From positions 62,001-126,000 of the forward strand of contig NW_003146359.1 of NCBI RefSeq assembly GCF_000003605.2: 64,000 nt of DNA, written 5' to 3'. Below the pieces are notes generated by a model, which saw nothing but the letters and a program-made list of their open reading frames with translations, did no database searches and was not told the DNA's origin. This document shows, one piece after another, positions 52,701-64,000 of the stretch. Each line of letters begins with the position of its first letter. Position 1 is the first letter of the stretch. A program made the position numbers and the translations under genes. The DNA comes from Saccoglossus kowalevskii. Its lineage: Eukaryota; Hemichordata; Enteropneusta; Harrimaniidae.

Positions 52701-55700
52701 TCGAACAATGTCTAAAGTTAAGCTGATTCGGGCATGGTTAGTACTTGCATGGGAGACTACCTGAGTAAACCAGCTGGAGTAAATTTTTGGTTGGTTCCAT
52801 CACATACATGTCAAAGATATGAGGCAACGTTCGTGCATCATTTTTACTGTAATGTCAATTATTTATAGTAGAAAGACATTGAAATTTATGTATTTTTTTC
52901 AAATTCATGGAAAGTTTTCGATTTTGCTATTATTTTCAAAGAACAAGGTGTTGATGCGGTCGGCACATAGTGCGTTTTAGCTGTTAAATTACCGTAAAAA
53001 GTTGTTCAAAGTGAACGCAAAGTTGTACAAAGTGATTGCAAAGCTTGTAGATGTATATGCATGTTTGACCTAACTTGTTGGCATATAGAAACCCGCAGTC
53101 GTAAAGTCAAAAAATGAATAAAAGCCAGATAAAAGCAGCCTATATGAGCAGAGTGTCACATGAGCTGATTGACTGTAAAAATGACAGAAAACAGAGTGCA
53201 CAGTTGGTAAAAGCGTTCGAAACGTTGGCGTGGCTGCTTGTATATTTAACCTAAGTCATTGGCACGACAACCCCGCAGTAAAATTTTCAAAACATTAAGT
53301 AAATGTATAGAAAATGTCCTATATAGAAACATATTATCGCCACTGGGAACCGACAATTCGAATACAAACAGCTTACAAAGTTGCGAAAACCGATTGCAAA
53401 GTTGGTAGATTCGATTGGGAATGTTACATATGATATTATACTGACGGGTCCTATAGTTGAAATTTCGAAAAGAAGAATACATGTTTCGTAAAATGCCGTT
53501 AAAATAGCGTAGTGTTACTCGAAGAATGTAGAGGTCATAGGTCAATTCAAGAAGTAACTTGTGCAAACGCTATCAATTTTAAAACAGTTTCAAACATTAA
53601 ATAGCCATCAATTCAGGTAAATTTCAAATTACTTAAACAATAGTGTTGGTAGGTGATCGAACAATGTCTAAAGTTAAGCTGATTCGGGCATGGTTAGTAC
53701 TTGCATGGGAGACTACCTGAGTAAACCAGCTGGAGTAAATTTTTGGTTGGTTCCATCACATACATGTCAAAGATATGAGGCAACGTTCGTGCATCATTTT
53801 TACTGTAATGTCAATTATTTATAGTAGAAAGACATTGAAATTTATGTATTTTTTTCAAATTCATGGAAATTTTTCGATTTTGCTATTATTTTCAAAGAAC
53901 AAGGTGTTGATGCGGTCGGCACATAGTGCGTTTTAGCTGTTAAATTACCGTAAAAAGTTGTTCAAAGTGTACGCAAAGTTGTACAAAGTGATTGCAAAGT
54001 TTGTAGATGTATATGCATGTTTGACCTAACTTGTTGGCATATAGAAACCCGCAGTTGTAAAGTCAAAAAATGAATAAAAGCCAGATAAAAGCAGGCTATA
54101 TGAGCAGAGTGTCACATGAGCTGATTGACTGTAAAAATGACAGAAAACAGAGTGCACAGTTGGTAAAAGCGTTCGAAACGTTGGCGTGGCTGCTTGTATA
54201 TTTAACCTAAGTCATTGGCACGACAACCCCACAGTAAAATTTTCAAAACATTAAGTAAATGTATAGAAAATGTCCTATATAGAAACATATTATCGCCACT
54301 GGGAACCGACAATTCGAATACAAACAGCTTACAAAGTTGCGAAAACCGATTGCAAAGTTGGTAGATTCGATTGGGAATGTTACATATGATATTATACTGA
54401 CGGGTCCTATAGTTGAAATTTCGAAAAGAAGAATACATGTTTCGTAAAATGCCGTTAAAATAGCGTAGTGTTACTCGAAGAATGTAGAGGTCATAGGTCA
54501 ATTCAAGAAGTAACTTGTGCAAACGCTATCAATTTTAAAACAGTTTCAAACATTAAATAGCCATCAATTCAGGTAAATTTCAAATTACTTAAACAATAGT
54601 GTGGGTAGGTGATCGAACAATGTCTAAAGTTAAGCTGATTCGGGCATGGTTAGTACTTGCATGGGAGACTACCTGAGTAAACCAGCTGGAGTAAATTTTT
54701 GGTTGGTTCCATCACATACATGTCAAAGATATGAGGCAACGTTCGTGCATCATTTTTACTGTAATGTCAATTATTTATAGTAGAAAGACATTGAAATTTA
54801 TGTATTTTTTTCAAATTCATGGAAAGTTTTCGATTTTCCCTATTATTTTCAAAGAACAAGTTGTTGATGCGGTCGGCACATAGTGCGTTTTAGCTGTTAA
54901 ATTACCGTAAAAAGTTGTTCAAAGTGAACGCAAAGTTGTACAAAGTGATTGCAAAGTTTGTAGATGTATATGCATGTTTGACCTAACTTGTTGGCATATA
55001 GAAACCCGCAGTTGTAAAGTCAAAAAATGAATAAAAGCCAGATAAAAGCAGCCTATATGAGCAGAGTGTCACATGAGCTGATTGACTGTAAAAATGACAG
55101 AAAACAGAGTGCACAGTTGGTAAAAGAGTTCGAAACGTTGGCGTGGCTGCTTGTATATTTAACCTAAGTCATTGGCACGACAACCCCACAGTAAAATTTT
55201 CAAAACATTAAGTAAATGTATAGAAAATGTCCTATATAGAAACATATTATCGCCACTGGGAACCGACAATTCGAATACAAACAGCTTACAAAGTTGCGAA
55301 AACCGATTGCAAAGTTGGTAGATTCGATTGGGAATGTTACATATGATATTATACTGACGGGTCCTATAGTTGAAATTTCGAAAAGAAGAATACATGTTTC
55401 GTAAAATGCCGTTAAAATAGCGTAGTGTTACTCGAAGAATGTAGAGGTCATAGGTCAATTCAAGAAGTAACTTGTGCAAACGCTATCAATTTTAAAACAG
55501 TTTCAAACATTAAATAGCCATCAATTCAGGTAAATTTCAAATTACTTAAACAATAGTGTGGGTAGGTGATCGAACAATGTCTAAAGTTAAGCTGATTCGG
55601 GCATGGTTAGTACTTGCATGGGAGACTACCTGAGTAAACCAGCTGGAGTAAATTTTTGGTTGGTTCCATCACATACATGTCAAAGATATGAGGCAACGTT

Positions 55701-57399
55701 CGTGCATCATTTTTACTGTAATGTCAATTATTTATAGTAGAAAGACATTGAAATTTATGTATTTTTTTCAAATTCATGGAAAGTTTTCGATTTTCCCTAT
55801 TATTTTCAAAGAACAAGTTGTTGATGCGGTCGGCACATAGTGCGTTTTAGCTGTTAAATTACCGTAAAAAGTTGTTCAAAGTGAACGCAAAGTTGTACAA
55901 AGTGATTGCAAAGTTTGTAGATGTATATGCATGTTTGACCTAACTTGTTGGCATATAGAAACCCGCAGTCGTAAAGTCAAAAAATGAATAAAAGCCAGAT
56001 AAAAGCAGCCTATATGAGCAGAGTGTCACATGAGCTGATTGACTGTAAAAATGACAGAAAACAGAGTGCACAGTTGGTAAAAGCGTTCGAAACGTTGGCG
56101 TGGCTGCTTGTATATTTAACCTAAGTCATTGGCACGACAACCCCACAGTAAAATTTTCAAAACATTAAGTAAATGTATAGAAAATGTCCTATATAGAAAC
56201 ATATTATCGCCACTGGGAACCGACAATTCGAATACAAACAGCTTACAAAGTTGCGAAAACCGATTGCAAAGTTGGTAGATTCGATTGGGAATGTTACATA
56301 TGATATTATACTGACGGGTCCTATAGTTGAAATTTCGAAAAGAAGAATACATGTTTCGTAAAATGCCGTTAAAATAGCGTAGTGTTACTCGAAGAATGTA
56401 GAGGTCATAGGTCAATTCAAGAAGTAACTTGTGCAAACGCTATCAATTTTAAAACAGTTTCAAACATTAAATAGCCATCAATTCAGGTAAATTTCAAATT
56501 ACTTAAACAATAGTGTTGGTAGGTGATCGAACAATGTCTAAAGTTAAGCTGATTCGGGCATGGTTAGTACTTGCATGGGAGACTACCTGAGTAAACCAGC
56601 TGGAGTAAATTTTTGGTTGGTTCCATCACATACATGTCAAAGATATGAGGCAACGTTCGTGCATCATTTTTACTGTAATGTCAATTATTTATAGTAGAAA
56701 GACATTGAAATTTATGTATTTTTTTCAAATTCATGGAAATTTTTCGATTTTGCTATTATTTTCAAAGAACAAGGTGTTGATGCGGTCGGCACATAGTGCG
56801 TTTTAGCTGTTAAATTACCGTAAAAAGTTGTTCAAAGTGTACGCAAAGTTGTACAAAGTGATTGCAAAGTTTGTAGATGTATATGCATGTTTGACCTAAC
56901 TTGTTGGCATATAGAAACCCGCAGTTGTAAAGTCAAAAAATGAATAAAAGCCAGATAAAAGCAGGCTATATGAGCAGAGTGTCACATGAGCTGATTGACT
57001 GTAAAAATGACAGAAAACAGAGTGCACAGTTGGTAAAAGCGTTCGAAACGTTGGCGTGGCTGCTTGTATATTTAACCTAAGTCATTGGCACGACAAACCC
57101 GCAGTTAAATTTTCAAAACATTAAGTAAATGTATAGAAAATGTCCTATATAGAAACAGATTATCGCCACTGGGAACCAACAATTCGAATACAAACAGCTT
57201 ACAAAGTTGTGAAAACCGATTGCAAAGTTGGTAGATTCGATTGGGAATGTTACATATGATATTATACTGACGGGTCCTATAGTTAAAAGTTCGAAAACAA
57301 GAATACATATTTCGAAAATGCCGTTAAAATAGCGTAGTGTTACTCGAAGCATGTAAAGGTCATAGGTCAATTCAAGAAGTAACTTGTGCAAACGCTATC
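49750..57399. repeat. Monomers M53-M60: b-type block with one c-type copy
   Basis: M53 is unusually substituted and has T6. M55 is c-type and shares GCACGTTTGACC, AACTTCTTGG and AGATAAATGCAGCC with M49. M56-M59 are a tight Q family (GTTGCGAAAACCG, CGAAAAGAAGAATAC, GAAGAATGTAGAGG). M57 and M60 fronts are nearly identical (GTGTTGGTAGG, GGAAATTTTTCG, GTGTACGC, GCAGGCTATATG), a sign of a recent three-monomer copy. Confidence 0.8.
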
Positions 57400-60300
57400 A
57401 ATTTTAAAACAGTTTCAAACATTAAATAGCCATCAATTCAGGTAAATTTGAAATTACTTAAACAATAGTGTGGGTAGGTGATCGAGCAATGTTTAAAGTT
57501 AAGCTGATTCGGGCATGGTTAGTACTTGCATGGGAGACTACCTGAGTAAACCAGCTTGGAGTAAATTTTTGGTTGGTTCCATCACAAACATGTCAACGAT
57601 ATGAGGCAACGTTCGTGCATCATTTTTACTGTAATGTCAATTATTTATAGTAGAAAGACATTGAAATTTATGTATTTTTTCAAATTCATGGAAAGTTTTC
57701 GATTTTCCCTATTATTTTCAAAGAACAAGTTGTTGATGCGGTCGGCACATAGTGCGTTTTAGCTGTTAAATTACCGTAAAAAGTTGTTCAAAGTGAACGC
57801 AAAGTTGTACAAAGTGATTGCAAAGTTTGTAGATGTATATGCATGTTTGACCTAACTTGTTGGCATATAGAAACCCGCAGTTGTAAAGTCAAAAAATGAA
57901 TAAAAGCCAGATAAAAGCAGCCTATATGAGCAGAGTGTCACATGAGCTGATTGACTGTAAACATGACAGAAAACAGAGTGGACAGTTGGTAAAAGCGTTC
58001 GAAACGTTGGCGTGGCTGCTTGTATATTAAACCTACGTCATTGGCACGACAACCCCGCAGTTAAATGTTCAAAACATTAAGTAAATGTATAGAAAATGTC
58101 CTATATAGAAACAGATTATCGCCACTGGGAACCGACAATTCGAATACAAACAGCTTACAAAGTTGTGGAAACCGATTGCAAAGTTGGTAGATTCGATTGG
58201 GAATGTTACATATGATATTATACTGACGGGTCCTATAGTTGAAAGTTCGAAAACAAGAATACATATTTCGTAAAATGCCGTTAAAATTGGGTAGTGTTAC
58301 TCGAAGCATGTAAAGGTCATAGGTCAATTCAAGAAGTAACTTGTGCAAACGCTATCAATTTTAAAACAGTTTCAAACATTAAATAGCCATCAATTCAGAT
58401 AAATTTCAAATTACTTAAACAATAGTGTGGGTAGGTGATCGAACAATGTCTAAAGTTAAGCTGATTCGGGCATGGTTAGTACTTGCATGGGAGACTACCT
58501 GAGTAAACCAGCTGGAGTAAATTTTTGGTTGGTTCCATCACATACATGTCAAAGATATGAGGCAACGTTCGTGCATCATTTTTACTGTAATGTCAATTAT
58601 TTATAGTAGAAAGACATTGAAATTTATGTATTTTTTCAAATTCATGGAAAGTTTTCGATTTTCCCTATTATTTTCAAAGAACAAGATGTTGATGCGGTCG
58701 GCACATAGTGTGTTTTAGCTGTTAAATTACCGAAAAAAGTTGTTCAAAGTGAACGCAAAGTTGTACAAAGTGATTGCAAAGTTTGTAGATGTATATGCAT
58801 GTTTGACCTAACTTGTTGGCATATAGAAACCCGCAGTTGTAAAGTCAAAAAATGAATAAAAGCCAGATAAAAGCAGCCTATATGAGGAGAGTGTCACATG
58901 AGCTGATTGACTGTAAAAATGACAGAAAACAGAGTGCACAGTTGGTAAAAGCGTTCGAAACGTTGGCGTGGCTGCTTGTATATTTAACCTAAGTCATTGG
59001 CACGACAACCCCGCAGTTAAATTTTCAAAACATTAAGTAAATGTATAGAAAATGTCCTATATAGAAACAGATTATGGCCACTGGGAACCGACAATTCGAA
59101 CACAAACAGCTTACAAAGTTGTGAAAACCGATTGCAAAGTTGGTAGATTCGATTGGGAATGTTACATATGATATTATACTGACGGGTCCTATAGTTGAAA
59201 GTTCGAAAACAAGAATACATATTTCGTAAAATGCCGTTAAAATAGCGTAGTGTTACTCGAAGCATGTAACGGTCATAGGTCAATTCAAGAAGTAACTTGT
59301 GCAAACGCTATCAATTTTAAAACAGTTTCAAACATTAAATAGCCATCAATTCAGGTAAATTTCAAATTACTTAAACAATAGTGTGGGTAGGTGATCGAAT
59401 AATGTCTAAAGTTAAGCTGATTCGGGCATGGTAAGTACTTGCATGGGAGACTACCTGAGTAAACCAGCTGGAGTAAATTTTTGGTTGGTTCCATCACATA
59501 CATGTCAAAGATATGAGGCAACGTTTGTGCATCATTTTTACTGTAATGTCAATTATTTATAGTAGAAAGACATTGAAATTTATGTATTTTTTTCAAATTC
59601 ATGGAAAGTTTTCGATTTTGCTATTATTTTCAAAGAACAAGGTGTTGATGCGGTCGGCACATAGTGCGTTTTAGCTGTTAAATTACCGTAAAAAGTTGTT
59701 CAAAGTGAACGCAAAGTTGTACAAAGTGATTGCAAAGTTTGTAGATGTATATGCATGTTTGACCTAACTTGTTGGCATATAGAAACCCGCAGTTGTAAAG
59801 TCAAAAAATGAATAAAAGACAGATAAAAGCAGCCTATATGAGCAGAGTGTCACATGAGCTGATTGACTGTAAAAATGACAGAAAACAGAGTGCACAGTTG
59901 GTAAAAGCGTTCGAAACGTTGGCGTGGCTGCTTGTATATTAAACCTACGTCATTGGCACGACAACCCCGCAGTAAATTTTCAAACATTAAGTAAATGTAT
60001 AGAAAATGTCCTATATAGAACAGATTATCGCCACTGGAACCGACATTCGAATACAACAGCTTACAAAGTTGTGAAACCGATTGCAAAGTGTAGATCGATG
60101 GGATGTTACATATGATATTATACTGACGGGTCCTATAGTAAAAGTCGAAAACAAGAATACATATTTCGTAAAATGCCGTTAAAATAGCGTAATGTACTCG
60201 AAGCATGTAAAGGTCATAGGTCAATTCAAGAAGTAACTTGTACAAACGCTACCAATTTTGAAACAGTTTCAAACATTAAATAGCCATCAATTCAGGTAAA

Positions 60301-63300
60301 TTTCAAATTACTTAAACAATAGTATGGGTAGGTTATCGAACAATGTTTAAAGTAAAGCTGATTCGGGCATGGTTAGTACTTGCGTGGGAGACTGCCCGAG
60401 TAAACCAGCTGGAGTAAATTTTTGGTTGGTTCCATCACATACATGTCAACGATATGAGGCAACGTTCGTGCATCATTTTTACTGTAATGTCAATTATTTA
60501 TAGTAGAAAGACATTGAAATTTATGTATTTTTTCAAATTCATGGAAAGTTTTCGATTTTCCCTATTATTTTCAAAGAACAAGTTGTTGATGCGGTCGGCA
60601 GATAGTGCGTTTTAGCTGTTAAATTACCGTAAAAAGTTGTTCAAAGTGAACGCAAAGTTGTACAAAGTGATTGCAAAGTTTGTAGATGTATATGCATGTT
60701 TGACCTAACTTGTTGGCATATAAAAACCCGCAGTTGTAAAGTCAAAAAATGAATAAAAGCCAGATAAAAGCAGCCTATATGAGCAGAGTGTCACATGAGC
60801 TGATTGACTGTAAAAATGACAGAAAACAGAGTGCACAGTTGGTAAAAGCGTTCGAAACGTTGGCGTGGCTGCTTGTATATTAAACCTACGTCATTGGCAC
60901 GACAACCCCGCAGTTAAATTTTCAAAACATTAAGTAAATGTATAGAAAATGTCCTATATAGAAACAGATTATCGCCACTGGGAACCGACAATTCGAATAC
61001 AAACAGCTTACAAAGTTGTGAAAACCGATTGCAAAGTTGGTAGATTCGATTGGGAATGTTACATATGATATTATACTAACGGGTTCTACAGTTGAAAGTT
61101 CGAAAACAAGAATACATATTTCGTAAAATGCCGTTAAAATAGAGTAGTTTTACTCGAAGCATGTAAAGGTCATAGGTCAATTCAAGAAGTAACTTGTGCA
61201 AACGCTATCAATTTTAAAACAGTTTCAAACATTAAATAGCCATCAATTCAGGTAAATTTCAAATTACTTAAACAATAGTGTGGGTAGGTGATCGAACAAT
61301 GTCTAAAGTTAAGCTGATTCGGGCATGGTTAGTACTTGCATGGGAGACTACCTGAGTAAACCAGCTGGAGTAAATTTTTGGTTGGTTCCAACACATACAT
61401 GTCAAAGATATGAGGCAACGTTCGTGCATCATTTTTACTGTAATGTCAATTATTTATAGTAGAAAGACATTGCAATTTATGTATTTTTTTCAAATTCATG
61501 GAAAGTTTTTGATTTTCCCTATTATTTTCAAAGAACAAGTTGTTGATGCGGTCGGCACATAGTGCGTTTTAGCTGTCAAATTACCGTAAAAAGTTGTTCA
61601 AAGTGAAAGCAAAGTTGTACAAAGTGATTGCAAGGTTTGTAGATGTATATGCATGTTTGACCTAACTTGTTGGCATATAGAAACCCGCAGTTGTAAAGTC
61701 AAAAATTGAATAAAAGCCAGATAAAAGCAGCCTATATGAGCAGAGTGTCACATGAGCTGATTGACTATAAAAATGACAGAAAACAGAGTGCACAGTTGGT
61801 AAAAGCGTTCGAAACGTTGGCGTGGCTGCTTGTATATTAAACGTACGTCATTGGCACGACAACCCCGCAGTTAAATTTTCAAAACATTAAGTAAATGTAT
61901 AGAAAATGTCCTATATAGAAACAGATTATCGCCACTGGGAACCGACAATTCGAATACAAACAGCTTACAAAGTTGTGAAAACCGATTGCAAAGTTGGTAG
62001 ATTCGATTGGGAATGTTACATATGATATTATACTGACGGGTCCTATAGTTGAAAGTTCGATAACAAGAATACATATTTCGTAAAATGCCGTTAAAATAGC
62101 GTTGTGTTACTCGAAGCATGTAGAGGTCGTAGGTCAATTCAAGAAGTAACTTGTGCAAACGCTATCAATTTTAAAACAGTTTCAAACATTAAATAGCCAT
62201 CAATTCAGGTAATTTTGAAATTACTTAAACAATAGTGTGGGTAGGTGATCGAACAATGTCTAAAGTTAAGCTGATTCGGGCATGGTTAGTACTTGCATGG
62301 GAGACTACCTGAGTAAACCGGCTGGAGTAAATTTTTGGTTGGTTCCATCACATACATGTCAAAAATATGAGGCAACGTTCGTGCATCATTTTTACTGTAA
62401 TGTCAATTATTTATAGTAGACAGACATTGCAACTTATGTATTGTTTTTCAAATTCATGGAAAGTTTTCGATTTTCCCTATTATTTTCAAAGAACAAGGTG
62501 TTGATGCGGTCGGCACATAGTGCGTTTTAGCTGTTAAATTACCGGAAAAAGTTGTTCAAAGTGAACGCAAAGTTGTACAAAGTGATTGCAAAGTTTGTAG
62601 ATGTATATGCATGTTTGACCTAACTTGTTGGCATATAGAAACCCGCAGTTGTAAAGTCAAAAAATGAATAAAAGCCAGATAAAAGCAGCCTACATGAGCA
62701 GAGTGTCACATGTGCTGATTGACTGTAAAAATGACAGAAAACCGAGTGCACAGTTGGTAAAAGCGTTCGAAACGTTGGCATGGCTGCTTGTATATTAAAC
62801 CTACGTCATTGGCACGACAACCCCGCAGTTAAATTTTCAAAACATTAAGTAAATGTATAGAAATGTCCTATATAGAAACAGATTATCGCCACTGGGAACC
62901 GACAATTCGAATACAAACAGCTTACAAAGTTGTGAAAACCGATTGCAAAGTTGGTAGATTCGATTGGGAATGTTACATATGATATTATACTGACGGGTCC
63001 TATAGTTGAAAGTTCGAAAACAAGAATACATATTTCGTAAAATGCCGTTAAAATAGAGTAGTTTTACTCGAAGCATGTAAAGGTCATAGGTCAATTCAAG
63101 AAGTAACTTGTGCAAACGCTATCAATTTTAAAACAGTTTCAAACATTAAATAGCCATCAATTCAGGTAAATTTCAAATTACTTAAACAATAGTGTGGTTA
63201 GGTGATCGAACAATGTCTAAAGTTAAGCTGATTCGGGTATGGTTAGTACTTGCATGGGAGACTACCTGAGTAAACCAGCTGGAGCAAATTTTTGGTTGGT

Positions 63301-64000
63301 TCCATCACATACATGTCAAAGATATGAGGCAACGTTCGTGCATCATTTTTACTGTAATGTCAATTATTTATAGTAGAAAGACATTGCAATTTATGTATTT
63401 TTTTCAAATTCATGGAAAGTTTTCGATTTTCCCTATTATTTTCAAAGAACAAGGTGTTGATGCGGTCGGCACATAGTGCGTTTTAGCTGTTAAATTACCG
63501 TAAAAGTTGTCAAAGTGAACGCAAAGTTGTACAAAGTGATTGCAAAGTTTGTAGATGTATATGCATGTTTGACCTAACTTGTTGGCATATAGAAACCCGC
63601 AGTTGTAAAGTCAAAAAATGAATAAAAGCCAGATAAAAGCAGCCTATATGAGCAGAGTGTCACATGAGCTGATTGACTGTAAAAATGACAGAAAAGCGAG
63701 TGCACAGTTGGTAAAAGCGTTCGAAACGTTGGCATGGCTGCTTGTATATTAAACCTACGTCATTGGCACGACAACCCCGCAGTTAAATTTTCAAAACATT
63801 AAGTAGATGTATAGAAAATGTCCTATATAGAAACAGATTATCGCCACTGGGAACCGACAATTCGAATACAAACAGCTTACAAAGTTGTGAAAACCGATTG
63901 CAAAGTTGGTAGATTCGATTGGGAATGTTACATATGATATTATACTGACGGGTCCTATAGTTGAAAGTTCGAAAACAAGAATACATATTTCGTAAAATGC
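57400..64000. repeat. Monomers M61-M67: a-type block, cut by the window edge
   Basis: All are a-type except M62, which is b-type. M61, M62 and M64 have T6. M63 is only 941 bp. M64 and M65 carry the rare M7/M8 markers (ATACTAACGGG, then GGTTCCAACAC). M66-M67 have AAACCGAGTGC/AAAGCGAGTGC like M3-M6. M67 stops at 877 bp because the window ends, inside subrepeat C. Confidence 0.8.
59973..60150. other. Densest cluster of one-base deletions, in M63
   Basis: Most of the 16-bp shortfall of M63 lies here (GTAAATTTTC, TTCAAACATT, CACTGGAACC, GACATTCG, AAAGTGTAGATCGATGGG). These losses also create the longest open frame in the window (131 residues, minus strand 59850-60245), which is an accident of the indels. 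The next monomer also begins with unusual changes (ACCAATTTTGAAAC). Confidence 0.65.

Larger units (their letters stand above)
1..64000. repeat. Tandem satellite array, ~957-bp unit, ~67 copies
   Basis: Every part of the window recurs about 957 bp later. Using the anchor AATTTTAAAACAG, monomers start at 1, 958, 1915, 2872, 3829, 4786, 5743, 6700, 7657, 8614, 9572, 10529, 11484, 12441, 13398, 14355, 15314, 16270, 17227, 18176, 19133, 20087, 21044, 22000, 22957, 23915, 24870, 25828, 26785, 27743, 28700, 29658, 30615, 31572, 32529, 33486, 34443, 35400, 36357, 37313, 38269, 39226, 40184, 41141, 42098, 43055, 44010, 44966, 45922, 46879, 47836, 48793, 49750, 50705, 51662, 52620, 53575, 54531, 55488, 56445, 57400, 58357, 59313, 60254, 61210, 62167 and 63124 (called M1-M67 below). 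All are in the same orientation, with nothing inserted. Copies differ by scattered substitutions and 1-bp indels. The strand is undefined for the array, but the 5S-like part reads on plus. A centromeric, pericentromeric or other heterochromatic location is plausible but not shown. Confidence 0.98.

Noticed and set aside
59850-60245. Longest open frame in the window (131 residues, minus strand)
   Set aside because: It exists only because of the indel cluster in M63 and matches the minus-strand frames of other monomers only in pieces.
1-64000. CRISPR array or bacterial repeat region
   Set aside because: The period is ~957 bp with no short repeat-spacer pattern and no cas genes, and the 5S-like sequence is eukaryotic in type.
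1-64000. Regular higher-order repeat of several monomers
   Set aside because: Marker order (a/b/c, P/Q) does not repeat at any fixed number of monomers; shared blocks lie at 10, 17, 21, 45 and 57 units.

Overview
The whole 64 kb window is one uninterrupted head-to-tail satellite array. The unit is about 957 bp and AT-rich. Counting from the anchor at base 1 there are 66 complete monomers plus an 877-bp partial one at the right edge. Forty of the 66 are exactly 957 bp; the others run from 941 to 959 bp. I found no conventional protein-coding gene, tRNA, intact rRNA gene, transposon, LTR element, CRISPR array or unique sequence. The array enters and leaves the window without reaching an edge.

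The most informative part of the unit is a roughly 93-bp stretch, at monomer positions ~78-170, that looks like the 3' three quarters of a eukaryotic 5S rRNA gene. It aligns without gaps to 5S nt ~30-120. It is best preserved over the internal RNA polymerase III promoter (box A, intermediate element, box C) and ends in a T5 run like a Pol III terminator. The 5' end of the 5S gene is missing and the terminal stem cannot form, so this is a 5S-derived satellite and not a working 5S rDNA array. The rest of the unit contains older ~179-bp subrepeats (monomer positions ~400-890), a length-variable T tract, and AT-rich sequence I cannot identify.

The window is nuclear eukaryotic DNA. The 5S-like core (TGGTTAGTACTTG, ATGGGAGAC) is closer to animal 5S than to plant 5S as I remember them, and AAGTTAAGC is common in invertebrate 5S. 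An invertebrate animal is therefore a weak guess; the species cannot be read from the sequence.

Layout by the junction sequence near monomer position ~625: 1-11483 is a-type (TTAAACCTACGTC); 11484-18175 b-type (TTTAACCTAAGTC); 18176-21043 a-type; 21044-32528 b-type; 32529-36356 a-type; 36357-42097 b-type; 42098-49749 mixed a, b and c (TTTGTATATAGTC); 49750-57399 b-type with one c; 57400-64000 a-type with one b. Rare variants are shared by monomers 10 to 57 units apart, which fits unequal exchange and gene conversion. I saw no regular higher-order repeat. Several clusters of one-base deletions suggest local consensus errors or assembly seams.
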